DNA of 64,000 nucleotides from Cardinalis cardinalis (taxonomy: Eukaryota; Chordata; Aves; Passeriformes; Cardinalidae): positions 1,929,691-1,993,690 of the forward strand of contig JACDOX010000027.1 of assembly GCA_014549065.1 (NCBI GenBank), read 5' to 3'. Position 1 is the stretch's first letter. Every line of letters starts with the position of its first letter. A program made the position numbers and the translations under genes. Below, piece by piece: positions 36,801 to 47,810 of this stretch. A model generated the notes under the pieces. It did no database searches. It saw only the letters and a program-made list of their open reading frames with translations, and had not been told where the DNA came from.

Positions 36801-39800
36801 TTGACATGAAAATAAATATAAATCATTACTGAGAAAATATCCCTCCTGTAATGACACAAGCAGACAGTGCAGTTGTATGGAGCAACATTGGGTACTTGCT
36901 AAGTTAGGATAATTAAAGGAAAATAGATCCTAATTCAGCAAAGCAAAAAGGAAGTGTAGGAAAAAGGAATGAAAATTGCAACTGCAGGATGGCAGATTCC
37001 ATACTAGAACAGCTCAAGAGGAGTTTACAGGGCAAAAGTAAATTTTTTTTATGGAAAATTGCAAATTCAATCAGTGGATTGAAAGCAGAGGTAGGGGTAG
37101 GGAGAGCGCTACTGATCAAGCAGCATCAGTGAGAAGGATGTCTGAAGGCAGCACACAAAGCTGGNACCCTGGCTGTCAAACAAACATGAGTGTTTAAAAT
37201 AACAGAAAGGCAGCGAAAAACAATCAGTGGATTAATCATATCCTGAAGAAAATGTCTTCCAATTAAAGACTTAATCTTTTCAGTTTGTTAAAAAGAACAC
37301 TGANAAAATCTGGTAGAAGTGAGATGACCTGGATCTGCAAATGTCTTTGTGAGGCAAAGACAGTAGATAGGAAACAGCTATCAGAAAGCAGCAGAGTAAA
37401 ATTCAGTCACCAGAGGATGAAGCTAGATTAACTTTAGTTATGAAACATAAAAAGTTTCCCTTTTCAAAAGAATAAATAAATCAGAGCATAGTATTGAGAC
37501 AAATTACCAGGTAAGTCTGTTTTGTGGTGTCTTCAGCAGAAGACTGGATAACTCCCTGGAGGGTAAGTGGCAGTCAGAGGCAAAGACTAGCTGTGGGGCT
37601 CAACACCAGGGTAACTGAATGAAAAATGATGGCCCACATTGCACAAGAGCCCAGACTAGAGATTTATCACCTCTCCTGGCCTTAAACTTCAGGAAGACCA
37701 AAGCAAAAATTAGGAGACTTGCAGCAGTCGTGTGTTTGACATAAACAGCTATGGGGGGTCTGCCGTAAGCAGGGCACCTCTCAGGGCCCTGCATCAGGGG
37801 GAGGGAGCTCGGGGGAGCCCCTCCCAAAGGAGCCAGAAGGCTGATGGCCATCACAGGCAGTGCAGGTTTGATGTGTCTGTCATGGCTTCAGGCTGACGTG
37901 CTCCTCCCAGAACACCCTGCTCCTTTCAAACGCTGCCTGCAGACTTTGAAGTCTCACAGATACAGGCACAAAGTCAGATGTGCTGCAGCCTAATTAATTT
38001 CAGGTTGACATTTTATTTACAACTACATGGTGTGGCTTTGCTTTCATCGGCTTTGTAGATGCGATACTCTTCACTTGGCAGCTATTGACCTAACTCTGCT
38101 CTTCAAGCGGCATAGCCTGATTCTTTCCAATGTGGTTATAAGGATGGGGTGGCTGAGGAACCTGGGAAAACAGAGCAGACTGCAGGGAACCATTGCTCAA
38201 TGGAGATCTCATCAANTAAAATAGTTAAATATTGGGCACAGTATCACATCTATGCCATATGCTAATGATTTATCTGTTAGGGTAATTATCTAGATCGTAT
38301 CAGTGTAATACACCACCCAGGTACAGATGAAAAACTANGATTCTGTCTTCCTTTTTCCTTGTGTATTACTTCCATTAAGAAAATAATATGCTTTCATTTT
38401 TAGATAGACTTTCTGATGCCAGAGGAAGAGAGGGATTGCCAACAGAGAATGCAGANAGGAAGTTAAGATGAAGAGAACTATGCACTGGGTTTGGCATGTG
38501 CTGAAAATAGAGGTCATTTTTAGTACAGAGAGTTATTTAAATAGCTAACAGTTTTAGAATTTGTGAAATAGCACAAAATAAGACCACATGATGCTAGGAA
38601 CATCATTAATGTAGGCTGTGTCTGAGACTGTGTGCTCTGGAGCATGTCTGACACTCCTGGTCTTCTCATGATCCCTCTCAGATACCTGTCCATGAACCTC
38701 AACAGCCATTTTTTAGCTAGAGATCCTGCACTTTCTTTTCTGGATAACCAAGATGGGAAGGTGAGGAAAATTATGCACATCTTAAACCTTTCAATCCAAA
38801 CTCTTTGAAGTGTGCAGTTGGAAAAGAACACTTCATTACCTGTAGACACAAGCTGCTTCAAATGAGAACATTTACCTTCCAGGATGTAGGCAACACAACC
38901 CAACCCAATCCCAATTCCCTCGTGCACACACGGCCCGTCCCTCTCTGTGGCTGCCTTCCACAAATGAGTGATGAGAAGGGTATTTGGCTTATCTGCTTCC
39001 TCTGCCATGCAACTGTGGTTTGTAGACTGACAAACCATGGACTGCTACTTCTAAGGCTATGGCTGTAAAACATATACATGGTTTTGGCTTGACCATGCCT
39101 GATCATGATCCAAAGGATTATACAGACCACCAACTGTTCCCAGTTGGCAGATTGTACTATTCTAATCTTTCCTATAAGGAAAGGTTCAGCTATGTGAACA
39201 TGGCCCATGATCTGCCAGAAGGTCTCATGGGTCAGAAAATGCACCCTGGTCTGTTCCAAGCAGACACATCTCTCAAAACACTGATTTAGAAAACTTGCCA
39301 GCTGTCCAAGTGACACAACTGTGCCCTTCACTGTAGCCAAATCCTGACTCATCTCACCAGAGTTTGTGTATCTAGCAGGAAGAGCTCTAAACTTCTACAC
39401 CAAACGAGTGGAGAAAAAGACATTCATGTGAGGATTCAGCCTCTGTATGTTCAACACCCACGAATCACCCTTGCAAGANGCCTCTCAGCTAAAAAGCTGC
39501 ACAACTAAATGTCGGGCCCCTGGCTTTTATACACTTAAATGCAGGTAAGACTAATCTTACCTTTAGAGTCTCCAGTGGGCCAGATCTACTGCAGTTGCTT
39601 CTTCTGAGAGGGACAAGTTTCATTTTCAGCCCAATGAGATAGGTACGTCATTCAGAATGCCCTAAGTGATTGTAGTTGGTACCTAGCATTAACTTAGTGC
39701 ACCCTTAAGCTACCACTGTGGCACTTGTTATCAAAGTCCTTGTGTCCTCTACGTAACAGTCTATCTTGTTCCCACCTGGGTATGGCATTACAACTATTCT

Positions 39801-42800
39801 GTCTGATGCAGGAGACCCAAAATCATTACCCATGTTGGCTGGAAAGAGCACTGATTTTGGCTAAAAGTGAAGAAAAATCAGTACAAACCGATATTCCTTT
39901 GGATCAGTATACACTCCTTAACTCTTGCTGGAAAATAGCTTCGGTTTGAGAAGTTGAGGAGGTCAAAGCAGTATTTGTTCTTCCCCACATCAAACAAAGT
40001 GCAGTTAAATTCTGTCCTGTTGTCTCCTGGGTGAAGGATGTTTTCATACAGCCAAGTTGTTCTTTGACTTGGATGCTTGAGAGCCTCTTTATAAACAACA
40101 ATTTTTCCACTGATAGAAGTGCATGGTGGAGAGATTACAAAGACCTGAACCAAAGTTTTGCATGTGTCTTCTGCTGCCACAACCAGTCTGTATCCAAACT
40201 TGTGGAGGAGATCTACAGGTCCTATGGAGGCAATGATGGAATGTGTTTCTAATGATTTCAGTAACACAGTGATGTATATTTCTTGACTGACAGGTGGGCA
40301 ATCAAACTCTACCCACTGGGTCCTAGACAGGGGTACTCCTTTGCTAGTTCTAATGCCCAGAGTCTCATCAGAGCATACTCTTCTGAATTCATAAAGGGTG
40401 CTAGTGAATATCACATCCAGTGAAATCACAGTCCTGTTCATGGCACATAACTGCTCATTAGTAAAAAGTCCAACCTGAAGAGAGCTCCCAAGCACCTCTG
40501 AACTCCTGTTCAAATCAATGTGAAATACAGGCCATTCCACATGGAGGGTGGATATGCTGCTTCTGCTCCACTGGGCAGCACTGCTGTTGTCACTGGGAGA
40601 GACCATTCTGAACAAGAAATCACCAGCACTCTTGAAATGGAAACACTCAAACACCACCGTCCCCTGGGACTGATCTGCAGGAAGCTGTTTTCTTGCAATT
40701 ATCTCACTGGTGCTGGCATCCAATAAAAGGATGGACACATGCTCTGCTGTCACATTACCACCACTGTAGTACTGATATTCCACAGACANTGTGTCATTGC
40801 TGAAAGCTACATGATCCGGGTGCTCCAACAGGAGATACTCCACTTCGCCGAGAACTGAAAGGAAAAGTTCCACAACAGAGTTAAGAAACAGACAAGTGAT
40901 TGTTCCTATGGAAGAAAACAAATATTTTAAAAATGGATATTAAAAGTGGTTCTCAATCTTTTTCAAGTGAACCAGATGACAAAAAAATAAAAGGTCCTAG
41001 CANTAGCAGTTAGAGCTCGACAGCTCTGTTCTTTTGTACAGGGATGTGATTTGGAGCAGCTCAAAATCCACTGCAGTAACACATTCAGGAAGGTAAAAAC
41101 GAGTATTTTAAAGCAAACCACAAACCACCCAAAAGATTAACAGAAACCTTAATTTACCAGAATAGNTTCTCAAACTTTTCAACTTCTTTGACTTACAGAT
41201 TTTTAAACTCCACAGAGGCCAGCTGTTTTTCAGCTTCAGCNGTAATTTAGCAAAAAAAGGACAGTNGTTTCTTATGCAGACAGATGAAAAATGTCCCCCA
41301 AGTTAAATAGAATAGGAAGTCTGCATGATGGTTTTTGAAGCCTTTTCTCTTGCTCTGTCTTATGAATCTTTCATTTTGCTCATTTGCATCGCAGACACTT
41401 GAGTGAAAGAGCTGAAAATAACAGTGATGGTGACTGCAGCACTTTTCTTGTCTCAGATGTGGTGCAACATGTCTAAATGACATCATTTCATTATAAATGG
41501 TGCAGTCTTTTCAAATTCACTTCTTGCATGNCCATGTTTGTGCAAGTTGCCAAATTATCCTGAGACATGCCGTAACTAGTGATGATATCTAAAGCAATAA
41601 ATTGGAAGATCACATTTCCGTTCTTAGCTCAGCTACCTTCTCTGCATTGCTTGAACCTTAAGGATTTCAGACACAGAAAGGTTATCTGAAAAATGGGAAC
41701 TGCATATATCTATTCCAGATACAGAATGTGCTNTGAGACATCTTTATTAAATTATTGTCTGGGGAAAGGCTTCTAAGTCTTAGATGGAAGGTTCCATGGA
41801 AGTATAAAACGTCAGTTAAAGCAATCCTTTCATAAGTAGTATCAACTAACAATACTTTGACTTGTTAAATCTGTTACATATGTCTTAAGATTACCTCAAA
41901 GAAAGCTTTGCTGGAAAAACACTGCAACTGCCAAGGCAAGCACTTAGCAGTCAGGAGTAGCAGGACTCATCTCACATAATATTAGACGCCAACTACTCTA
42001 AGCTTCAATTTGAGTTAGTCACCTTGGATTCACTTTCTTCTCAGCAGGAAAGGTTTTCAGGAAGAAATTCATCAGACATTTACATCTGGGCAGGGTGCAG
42101 TGTGCACTAGAAAAAAAGAGGCTATTGCTTGCCACCAGCTATAACATGTCCTTTAAATAACCAGCTCCAACCACATACATACATACATACATACATACAT
42201 AAAGTCTGAGTAAAGGTAGCATGTTCAGCCTTACACATATAAATCATACATATACTCTTACATGTATCTACTGTAACTCCAGCCTTTCATTTGCATTTCC
42301 ACAAGACACTGCTTCATTTGGCAGATGGACAGTGCTCATTATCAGAGGGTTCTTTTGTTCTCAGTCTTCTGTTGGTGGTCCTATGTATTATTGACTGCAC
42401 ACCATCCAAAATCCATCCTGATAACACAGAATTATTNATTTCCCCCATGGACTCTTCTATTGTGCCCTTATTGTAGTGCATTAGTGCATTAGAAATATTA
42501 ATGACTTTATCCTTCTAAAATCCCTGAAAAATGAGAGGAAGTCACTACTCTTGTTTAGTGTGTTAGGGACCAAGGCACAGGCATGAAGGTAAAAACTGAC
42601 AAGTATCAACTAATTGTGGTGCCCTGTGAAAGCCAGGACCTGATTTTAAATACAATGGTCCTTTAGACATCCAAAGCACAATCCCATTCATCGTAGCTGT
42701 GGTGAGCACATGGCAAACCTGATCTCAACTTGGACACCCAGAGAGCAAGAGGCAGACCCTAAACACCTGTGAAAAGTGTCCCTCTGAACTGCCCAGCAAC

Positions 42801-45800
42801 ACACTATCCTTGTTTTTCATATTTTGGCTCTGTCCCGTGTGCCTGCCCATAGTTTACAGTCCTGTTTCTACCACCATCTGCTTTCAGTATTTCTTGGGTA
42901 CTAGCCCAACTCCATTACTGTTACCACAGTTCTTCAAACTCCTGCACTCATCTCTTTACCTTATAGTTCTTTTATCTTCTGCTGCTCCTTGGGCCTGTGA
43001 TTAACTCCAGCGCATTCCCACCTTCCTTGCTCAGTGCTAGCATTCCATAAAGGANCACAGGACAATCAACTCTTGTGTCTGATAATGGGGAATTCTTGCC
43101 CTGAGCTAGAGCATGCACAGTGTTGTATGAGGCTGGCAAGAGGAGCCAGGGGGAGTTGGGGCACACTCGACCCCTTCAGAGAATCCCATCTGCAAGGATT
43201 TAGATCTGGACCAGATCTAGGTCTTTAAAGGGACAGCAGAAAGCATGTCCCAAGCCACTGTGAAAACTCTAACAAAGATGAAGTTCCCACAGCTGGCGAG
43301 TTTCCCAGTGAAATGGCTGTGAGTTGCGGGGATTTTTTTGTCTTTGATAGTGGGCAAAATGATGTATTTCTCTACATGGGAATCAGCTAGATTCAATGTA
43401 GCTGAAACATTAAAGGAAAAGGAAATCAGACCATGGGAAAAACCCAGCATGAAAAATTTCAATTTTAAGCTTTAAACTTACAACAAAAACATTCAAGCGA
43501 TAGTAATGAAAAGCACTGATGTTTCTACCTACTGCTTTATTGTCCTTACTCTCTTTTACAACTGTCTTGACCTTCTTGCACTCTTTTTCATTTGGAATGG
43601 CTGAGACAAGGAGTAACACCACTCTGTANGTCAGGAGGAAGGACAGGAGGGCAGGGGACTGCTGTGGAGCAGTCCATCAANCCAAAGTGCAGATCCCTCA
43701 GGAAGTGAGGAAAGTGAGCACTGCTGGAGGATGCTGTTACAGCACCACAGAGCTCTGGCTGGTGCACCCCAGCTCACAGCATCCTTTCCCCCAGTTTGGT
43801 AAATAAGAAATTTGCACTTTTGGACAGCCCACATAGCAGTTTTTCACAATGCTCCAAAAGACACCAGTCAGAAGACAGCTTCCANTGCAAGCTCCTTCAG
43901 CTGCCCTCCAGCCTACTACGTGCCCATGACTCTGCCACATGCCAAAACTTCATCCCAATCATTTGGACAGCCAGTCAGGGGCATCCTTCAATGCACTTTT
44001 ATCATTTTCATTGTCATTACAATGGTCTCCCATTGAAAGAAGTCTGGCTGTGGTACCAACAACCTGCCAGAGTCGTCTTTGTAACAATTCACACTTTAAA
44101 AGATTAAAAGTCCTTGATTTCACTGAAGAGCAAGAAGAATTACTTGACGGTGCTATTCAGATAGTTATTTATTTTTAAGTATTTTTAAGCCAGCTTGGGT
44201 TGTGCTGTTGGCTTGTCAGCCATCGGTAACACAGAGCTAAGTAGAACAAAAACATCAGTAAAACTGATAAGAAATGAGAATACAGTTTAGTTGGATGTTA
44301 GGGCTTTTTATAACACTTCAGTAATTTTCCAGAGCATACTGGATCACTTAAAAATAGTCTTGCCTGAAACAGAGAACTNTATAAATGAAATAGTTATCTA
44401 AAATCAATGTACACAGTAATATTCAAAGAAATGTATATGCAGAACTGTTTGGAAGCAATTTTCTGAATTATGGGTTGCCCTTTAACTGGAAATAAGGTGA
44501 AAGTTGATGCACCTAAAGTTTGCAGCAGAGATTTAGCTCATTAACTGCACCTCATAATTACTTGCTGTGCCACACTCTATAAAGTTCATGAATAATAGCT
44601 TTTACCTCTGAGTCAATCAGTTGTGAATGTCTACAGGACTGGCTCACCAAGAACCAGTGGATATTGTAATCATTCATCTCACATCTTGGCTCCAGTGAAA
44701 TTATTACTTACCTTCACTGTGTTACGCACTCAGTGCAGTGTTTCTACCTGGGCTGGTTAGCTGTCTTATTGAAAAAAGGAATTGTACTAAAAGNCATAGA
44801 CAAGAGTCTTTATTTCTACTAGAACCAAGTTCATCTAAAAGACAATTTAGATTTAGACAAGCAATTCTAGGTTCTCTACATCTTTTAGAGATCCTTTGCT
44901 CTCTTGCAGAGATGGAGGATGCACAGAGGAATGAGTAGCACACCAGTCATTACTTACAATCATTTTTCTCACTTATACAAGGACAGCATATTGCATACAT
45001 TTTTGTCCATTTCTCTCTTTTGTAAGACAACTTCAGCTGTTTGATGCAAGAACTACCTGCTACAGCTCATTCCGTAAGTGCGGATTAACCACTTCTTTTC
45101 CCATGTTTTCCACACTGTACTTATTTCTGCAGTGCACAGCTTAATCCTTCAGTGTGGTTTGACAATGTACTGCAGCTGTCAAAACAATGCTGACTTTTAA
45201 ACTAGGAATCAAATTTTCTAAAACATATTAATTGCTTAGGAATTAAGAGTCTCATTTTCAGAATTTCTAATTCACTCTGCAATAAGAAATTAATTTGCAA
45301 ACCTACTTCCTACTTTAGTACATTCTTGGAAAGTATAAGACACCATATATATGATGCCCCTCAGCTTGTANACATCTTGCAGGTTTCTGACTTGAACTTA
45401 GAATGTCTAACTTCCCTCCTTGGCANCTGATGGTGAGAAGGAGGCTTTTTCATTCTACACGTCTCAGTTGCAGACGGGTAAGAGCTGCTTTCAGTATGTA
45501 CGGATTTATGCATGGACTAATCAAACAAGACTGACTGTCTCTGACTACTTGTCTAATTTTATGTGACTAAGATTGAATGAGTATGAATCTCATCCTTTGG
45601 CTTCTTACACAATCAGAGTAAAGAACACCTCTGTTGCACTCAAAAGTTCTCTGGGTGGCAGATGGGGGGCTCAGATGGGGGCTCACTCAGCCATAGGAGG
45701 TTGGCTGTACTGTAGATGCTTACATATGATCCAACCACCCAGGTTCTTTTCCTAGTAATGGAGAGAAACAGGTAGTTCTGTACATATTTCCACCCATCCT

Positions 45801-46228
45801 ACTATGGATACCTAAACCAGGCCTATATCCCATGATGTTCATTAAATATTNTGAAATATAAGTCTTACAAGAGAGCAGAGTTCCAGTTACTGCTAGCACA
45901 GCCAGTCCCTTGATGCTCTTGGAAATTTGTTAATTCGTCTTGTTCATTTCCCTGAGCAAATTTATATCAGGAAAGAATCCTGATGCTGATCTAAAGGGAC
46001 AGTTTATGCAAGTTGCATTTAACTATTGCATAAGATCTAGAGTAAATTCTGTGCCTATCAGTGGTGGCTTCCATNGCATTGCATTTCCACAGATCACCTG
46101 GAAACACCACCATTCAAAACCACCTTGTGAATGCACATCACAGCTTTCCCTTGACAGCTCTAATACTCACCATAGTCACAGAGCACTACTAACAACAGAT
46201 TTGAAAAATCTTTCAACATATGTTTCAT
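26505..46228 (-). CDS. THSD1: THSD1, thrombospondin type-1 domain-containing protein 1 (complete CDS)
   Basis: A type I membrane protein. In mammals it acts in endothelial cells at nascent focal adhesions and binds talin. Four coding exons (46171-46228, 39889-40854, 31910-32068, 26505-27880) join in compatible phase 1 to give 2559 bases: 852 residues plus stop, the length I recall for human. Order: signal peptide MKHMLKDFSNLLLVVLCDYV (1 to about 22); a glycosylated extracellular region with many NxT/NxS sites; a TSP type-1 domain (about 342-394, WSRWQPW and CSVTCGDG); a membrane span (about 415-437); a roughly 415-residue tail ending EKLVI. The start is fixed by near-identity to human MKPMLKDFSNLLLVVLCDYV. 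Noncoding exon(s) lie upstream, probably from the CpG island at 52 kb. VPS36 follows on the same strand at higher coordinates, as in human. Confidence 0.96.
28620..28772 (+). mobile_element. CR1 LINE extreme 3' tail, plus orientation
   Basis: GTCTGGACAATGCTCAGTCA, GGGGGAGCAGAGAGTTGGAC, TCTATGATCCTTACAGG and GATATTCTGTGATTCTAA match the end of the CR1 3' UTR in order, including the terminal ATTCT-type repeat. About 150 bases remain. It sits antisense in the THSD1 intron. Confidence 0.9.
31366..31420. repeat. 55-nt near-perfect palindrome (26-base arms, 3-base spacer)
   Basis: The left arm (31366-31391, starting GTTACAGATAGGTAAGG) and right arm (31395-31420, ending CCTTACCTATCAGTAAC) are reverse complements apart from two positions. 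The spacer is AGC. Both arms contain TTTATAAA. The bases outside the arms do not pair. It could form a stable cruciform or hairpin. The origin is unknown (MITE-like remnant, templated error or a functional hairpin). Confidence 0.9.
31910..32068 (-). CDS. THSD1: THSD1 exon encoding the TSP type-1 domain
   Basis: The acceptor GTGTGTTTGTAG ends at 32069. The donor is GTGT|GTATGT at 31909. It is 159 bases, phase 1 in and phase 1 out. It encodes ETWSRWQPWSPCSVTCGDGI through LEEC, with the Trp ladder and cysteines of a TSP1 repeat (residues about 342-394). A GTGT repeat at the 3' end offers other GT donors, but only this one keeps both the final cysteine and the frame. Because it is symmetric, skipping removes the domain without shifting the frame. 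An n at 31926 affects one codon. Confidence 0.95.
32118..32267 (-). other. Orphan exon-like ORF encoding a membrane segment
   Basis: A 150-base block has an acceptor-like start (TTACTGTGTTGCAG) and a strong donor (AAAG|GTAAGG). It is open only in phase 0 to 0. It encodes ADTGVKTGKQQVEALAHPW, then a hydrophobic run (MLLAILVLL-x-ALLGYLLLFF) and a basic SKRGQ. It does not fit THSD1 phasing: joining from the upstream THSD1 exon gives an immediate stop. It lies only 49 bases before the TSP1 exon, shorter than typical vertebrate introns. It may be chance, an alternative exon of unknown origin, or a poison exon. Confidence 0.35.
36600..36830 (+). mobile_element. Old CR1/L3-type LINE remnant
   Basis: Phrases resembling the ORF2 end of ancient CR1/L3 elements appear in order: AACTGGCTGAGTGACAGATT, AACCATCACTGAGTGAGAAT and CCAGAGGGATCAGTATAAGG. 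Highly diverged. The family assignment is tentative. Confidence 0.5.
37360..37570 (+). mobile_element. Old CR1/L3-type LINE 3' remnant
   Basis: GAAACAGCTATCAGAAAGCA, GAATAAATAAATCAGAGCAT and AAGACTGGATAACTCCCTGG read like a degraded LINE 3' region in the same orientation as the remnant at 36600. The two may be one ancient insertion. Confidence 0.4.
39889..40854 (-). CDS. THSD1: THSD1 exon encoding the extracellular N-terminal region
   Basis: The acceptor CTTTTCCTTTCAG ends at 40855. The donor is ATCG|GTTTGT at 39888. It is 966 bases, phase 1 in and phase 1 out, fully open. It encodes residues about 20-341: LGEVEYLLLEHPDHVAFSND, the highly conserved HVEWPVFHIDLNRSSEV, WVEFDCPPVSQEIYITVLLK, GPVDLLHKFGYRLV and NRTEFNCTLFDVGKNKYCFD. 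It is rich in N-glycosylation sequons and cysteines. The open frame also runs 67 bases upstream through the acceptor to an ATG at 40921, which would add a hydrophobic leader, but the human-like signal exon at 46171-46228 is preferred. An n at 40789 affects one codon. Confidence 0.97.
40855..46170 (-). other. THSD1: THSD1 intron between signal-peptide and extracellular exons
   Basis: About 5.3 kb. A (CATA)n microsatellite is at 42172-42201. Several exon-like blocks with good minus-strand donors occur (for example GTGAAG|GTAAGTAA near 44710 and GTAG|GTAGAA near 43530), but none keeps a coding frame with THSD1. Confidence 0.7.
42172..42201 (+). repeat. (CATA)n microsatellite
   Basis: Seven tandem CATA/ACAT units are followed by AAAGTCTGAG. 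It lies in a THSD1 intron. Confidence 0.95.
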
Positions 46229-46309
46229 TCTGACCANTGGGATCCTGAGTCCTTTTACTCCTCATGTCCTTTTTCAGCTCCAAAGTGCCAGCACGTTTTC
46301 CAAGAACAC
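46171..46309 (-). CDS. THSD1: THSD1 exon with start codon and signal peptide
   Basis: The minus-strand ATG at 46226-46228 opens MKHMLKDFSNLLLVVLCDY and then G of the next codon, ending at a strong donor, CTATG|GTGAGTATT (phase 1). It differs from the human start by one residue as I recall it (His for Pro at position 3). Coding bases are 46171-46228. Upstream, the acceptor TTTTTAACTTTTAG would start the exon at 46309, leaving about 81 bases of 5' UTR that contain one short upstream ATG out of frame. Other acceptor positions in the UTR are possible. Confidence 0.93.
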
Positions 46310-47689
46310 CTAAAAGTTAAAAATTACAGCTGTGTCAACTTTGCTTCATAAAATACAAGAAGAAAGACATATCATTAATAAGTAAAAAAATATTAATTAA
46401 CTATTAATTAACATTTCTCTCATTTACTTAACAACTACTAACACTGTATCCATGTATCTGAAAAAGGACAGCTACAATTCACTATACAATAGTTTTCCAT
46501 CCTGAAATGCAGCTCCTGAGCCAGAAAAACAAATACAGATAACAACAATTTTATCTTTGCACTGCAGGAACTGCTGCTATGGATATCTTATATTATGACC
46601 AAGGCTCACAATAGCAAAATAATGAGTATTTTATACAAAATATAACTCTAAGCTCAGGACATACTGATATTGGAGATTTATTGCTGGTGCACAATTCATA
46701 TTGTTTGTCAGCTCCTTTCAAGTATGAAAGCAGCTCAGCAGCAGACTGATTGGTCATCCAACCAACTTTTTGGTCATCGAACTCCCTCTGTTACTCAGGT
46801 CTAGTAATACACTTAGTGACCTTACTACATTTATAAGAGATCTATAATTGCCTTTTATGTCATTCTGACTGATTGGATGAAGAAGGTGCCAACTTCCACT
46901 TTCTCCTCCATAATTTTTTAAGTTTACATTCACTACAGCCTTTGCTAAGCCAATAGAAATAGACTTCTTTTGGCAAGTTTCCCAGTTTTATGTCCATGTG
47001 GTTTAAACTAGTCTTTATGAGTCTCGTAACAAATAGATAAAAGAGGTTGGAAGCACAATGATAGCAGCAAAACCAAACAATTTCCTTCAGAAATATAANT
47101 AGGAGGGATTCTAAAAAGAGAAATTCTACTCAGAGGCCATTTCAAAATATANTAATTGCTCTCCTGCATTTCACAGAGCATCGGTAGGTCAGTGTCACTG
47201 TGCTCACCATCACACAAACATGCAAGAAAAGTCTTGATCCATTAAGTTTACAACCCAATTTTATGAGAGAAATATGGCACTGGAGCAGGCAGAAGTTAGG
47301 AATGAGCAAAACTGTAGAGGATAATGGTAAAACACAGGAACCAAGTAAGGCAAAGATCATGTATGTCTTTAGAAATCACAAATAAGATATTTCAGCAATT
47401 ACAGTGCTCTGCTTGTTGAACTAAGATGCAGCAGACGTGTTACTTGAAAGCTTTTTGAACTGCTCTCTGCGCCAAGTGGCTGGAGAGAATAATTTCTAAG
47501 AAGAGACTAGCAGCACAGCCTTGCTCAGTAAAAGCCCATTATAATAATAGCTGCACATATCTGAAAGGAATAATCATCATCTGGCCCAGGAACTTGACAG
47601 GGCTCCAGAAAACATTAGATAGGGACAGTGATACCGCCACCACCCTCAATTTCACTTGATACGCTGTAAATTACAGGAAGACAAACCTT

Positions 47690-47810
47690 GTGCCTCAGGA
47701 GAGGGGCGGCTGCTGACGGAGGGCGGCGAGGAGCCAGCCTGTCTCCAGGGACNGCCGCTCCCGAGCTCCGCCAGCTGCCGGCAGCAGGCGCAGCATCACA
47801 GCAGGAGCAT
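47690..47810 (-). promoter_or_regulatory. Small GC-rich patch, possible alternative THSD1 first exon
   Basis: About 120 bases of CpG-rich sequence within AT-rich DNA, 1.4 kb upstream of the THSD1 start-codon exon. On the minus strand an ATG-led frame (MLRLLPAAGGARER...) ends after about 33 codons. A possible donor follows (CACAAG|GTTTGT). It could be an alternative promoter or noncoding exon. Inference only. Confidence 0.3.

Larger units (their letters stand above)
32270..39888 (-). other. THSD1: Large THSD1 intron with old repeat remnants
   Basis: About 7.6 kb between the extracellular and TSP1 exons. AT-rich. CR1/L3-like remnants lie at about 36600-36830 and 37360-37570. No other exon was recognised on either strand. 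Confidence 0.7.

Noticed and set aside
42291..42476. Plus-strand ORF containing LLLVVLCIID, similar to the THSD1 signal peptide
   Set aside because: Wrong strand. The true signal exon, nearly identical to human, is at 46171-46228 on the minus strand.
43515..43622. Minus-strand exon-like block (CTTGTCTCAG acceptor, GTAG|GTAGAA donor) encoding IPNEKECKKVKTVVKES
   Set aside because: It does not fit THSD1 phase or sequence and resembles no known protein. Kept only as a weak splice-site coincidence.
44711..44770. Strong minus-strand donor GTGAAG|GTAAGTAA in the THSD1 intron
   Set aside because: The preceding bases have no ATG and no compatible frame. It lies between two THSD1 coding exons that already join in phase.
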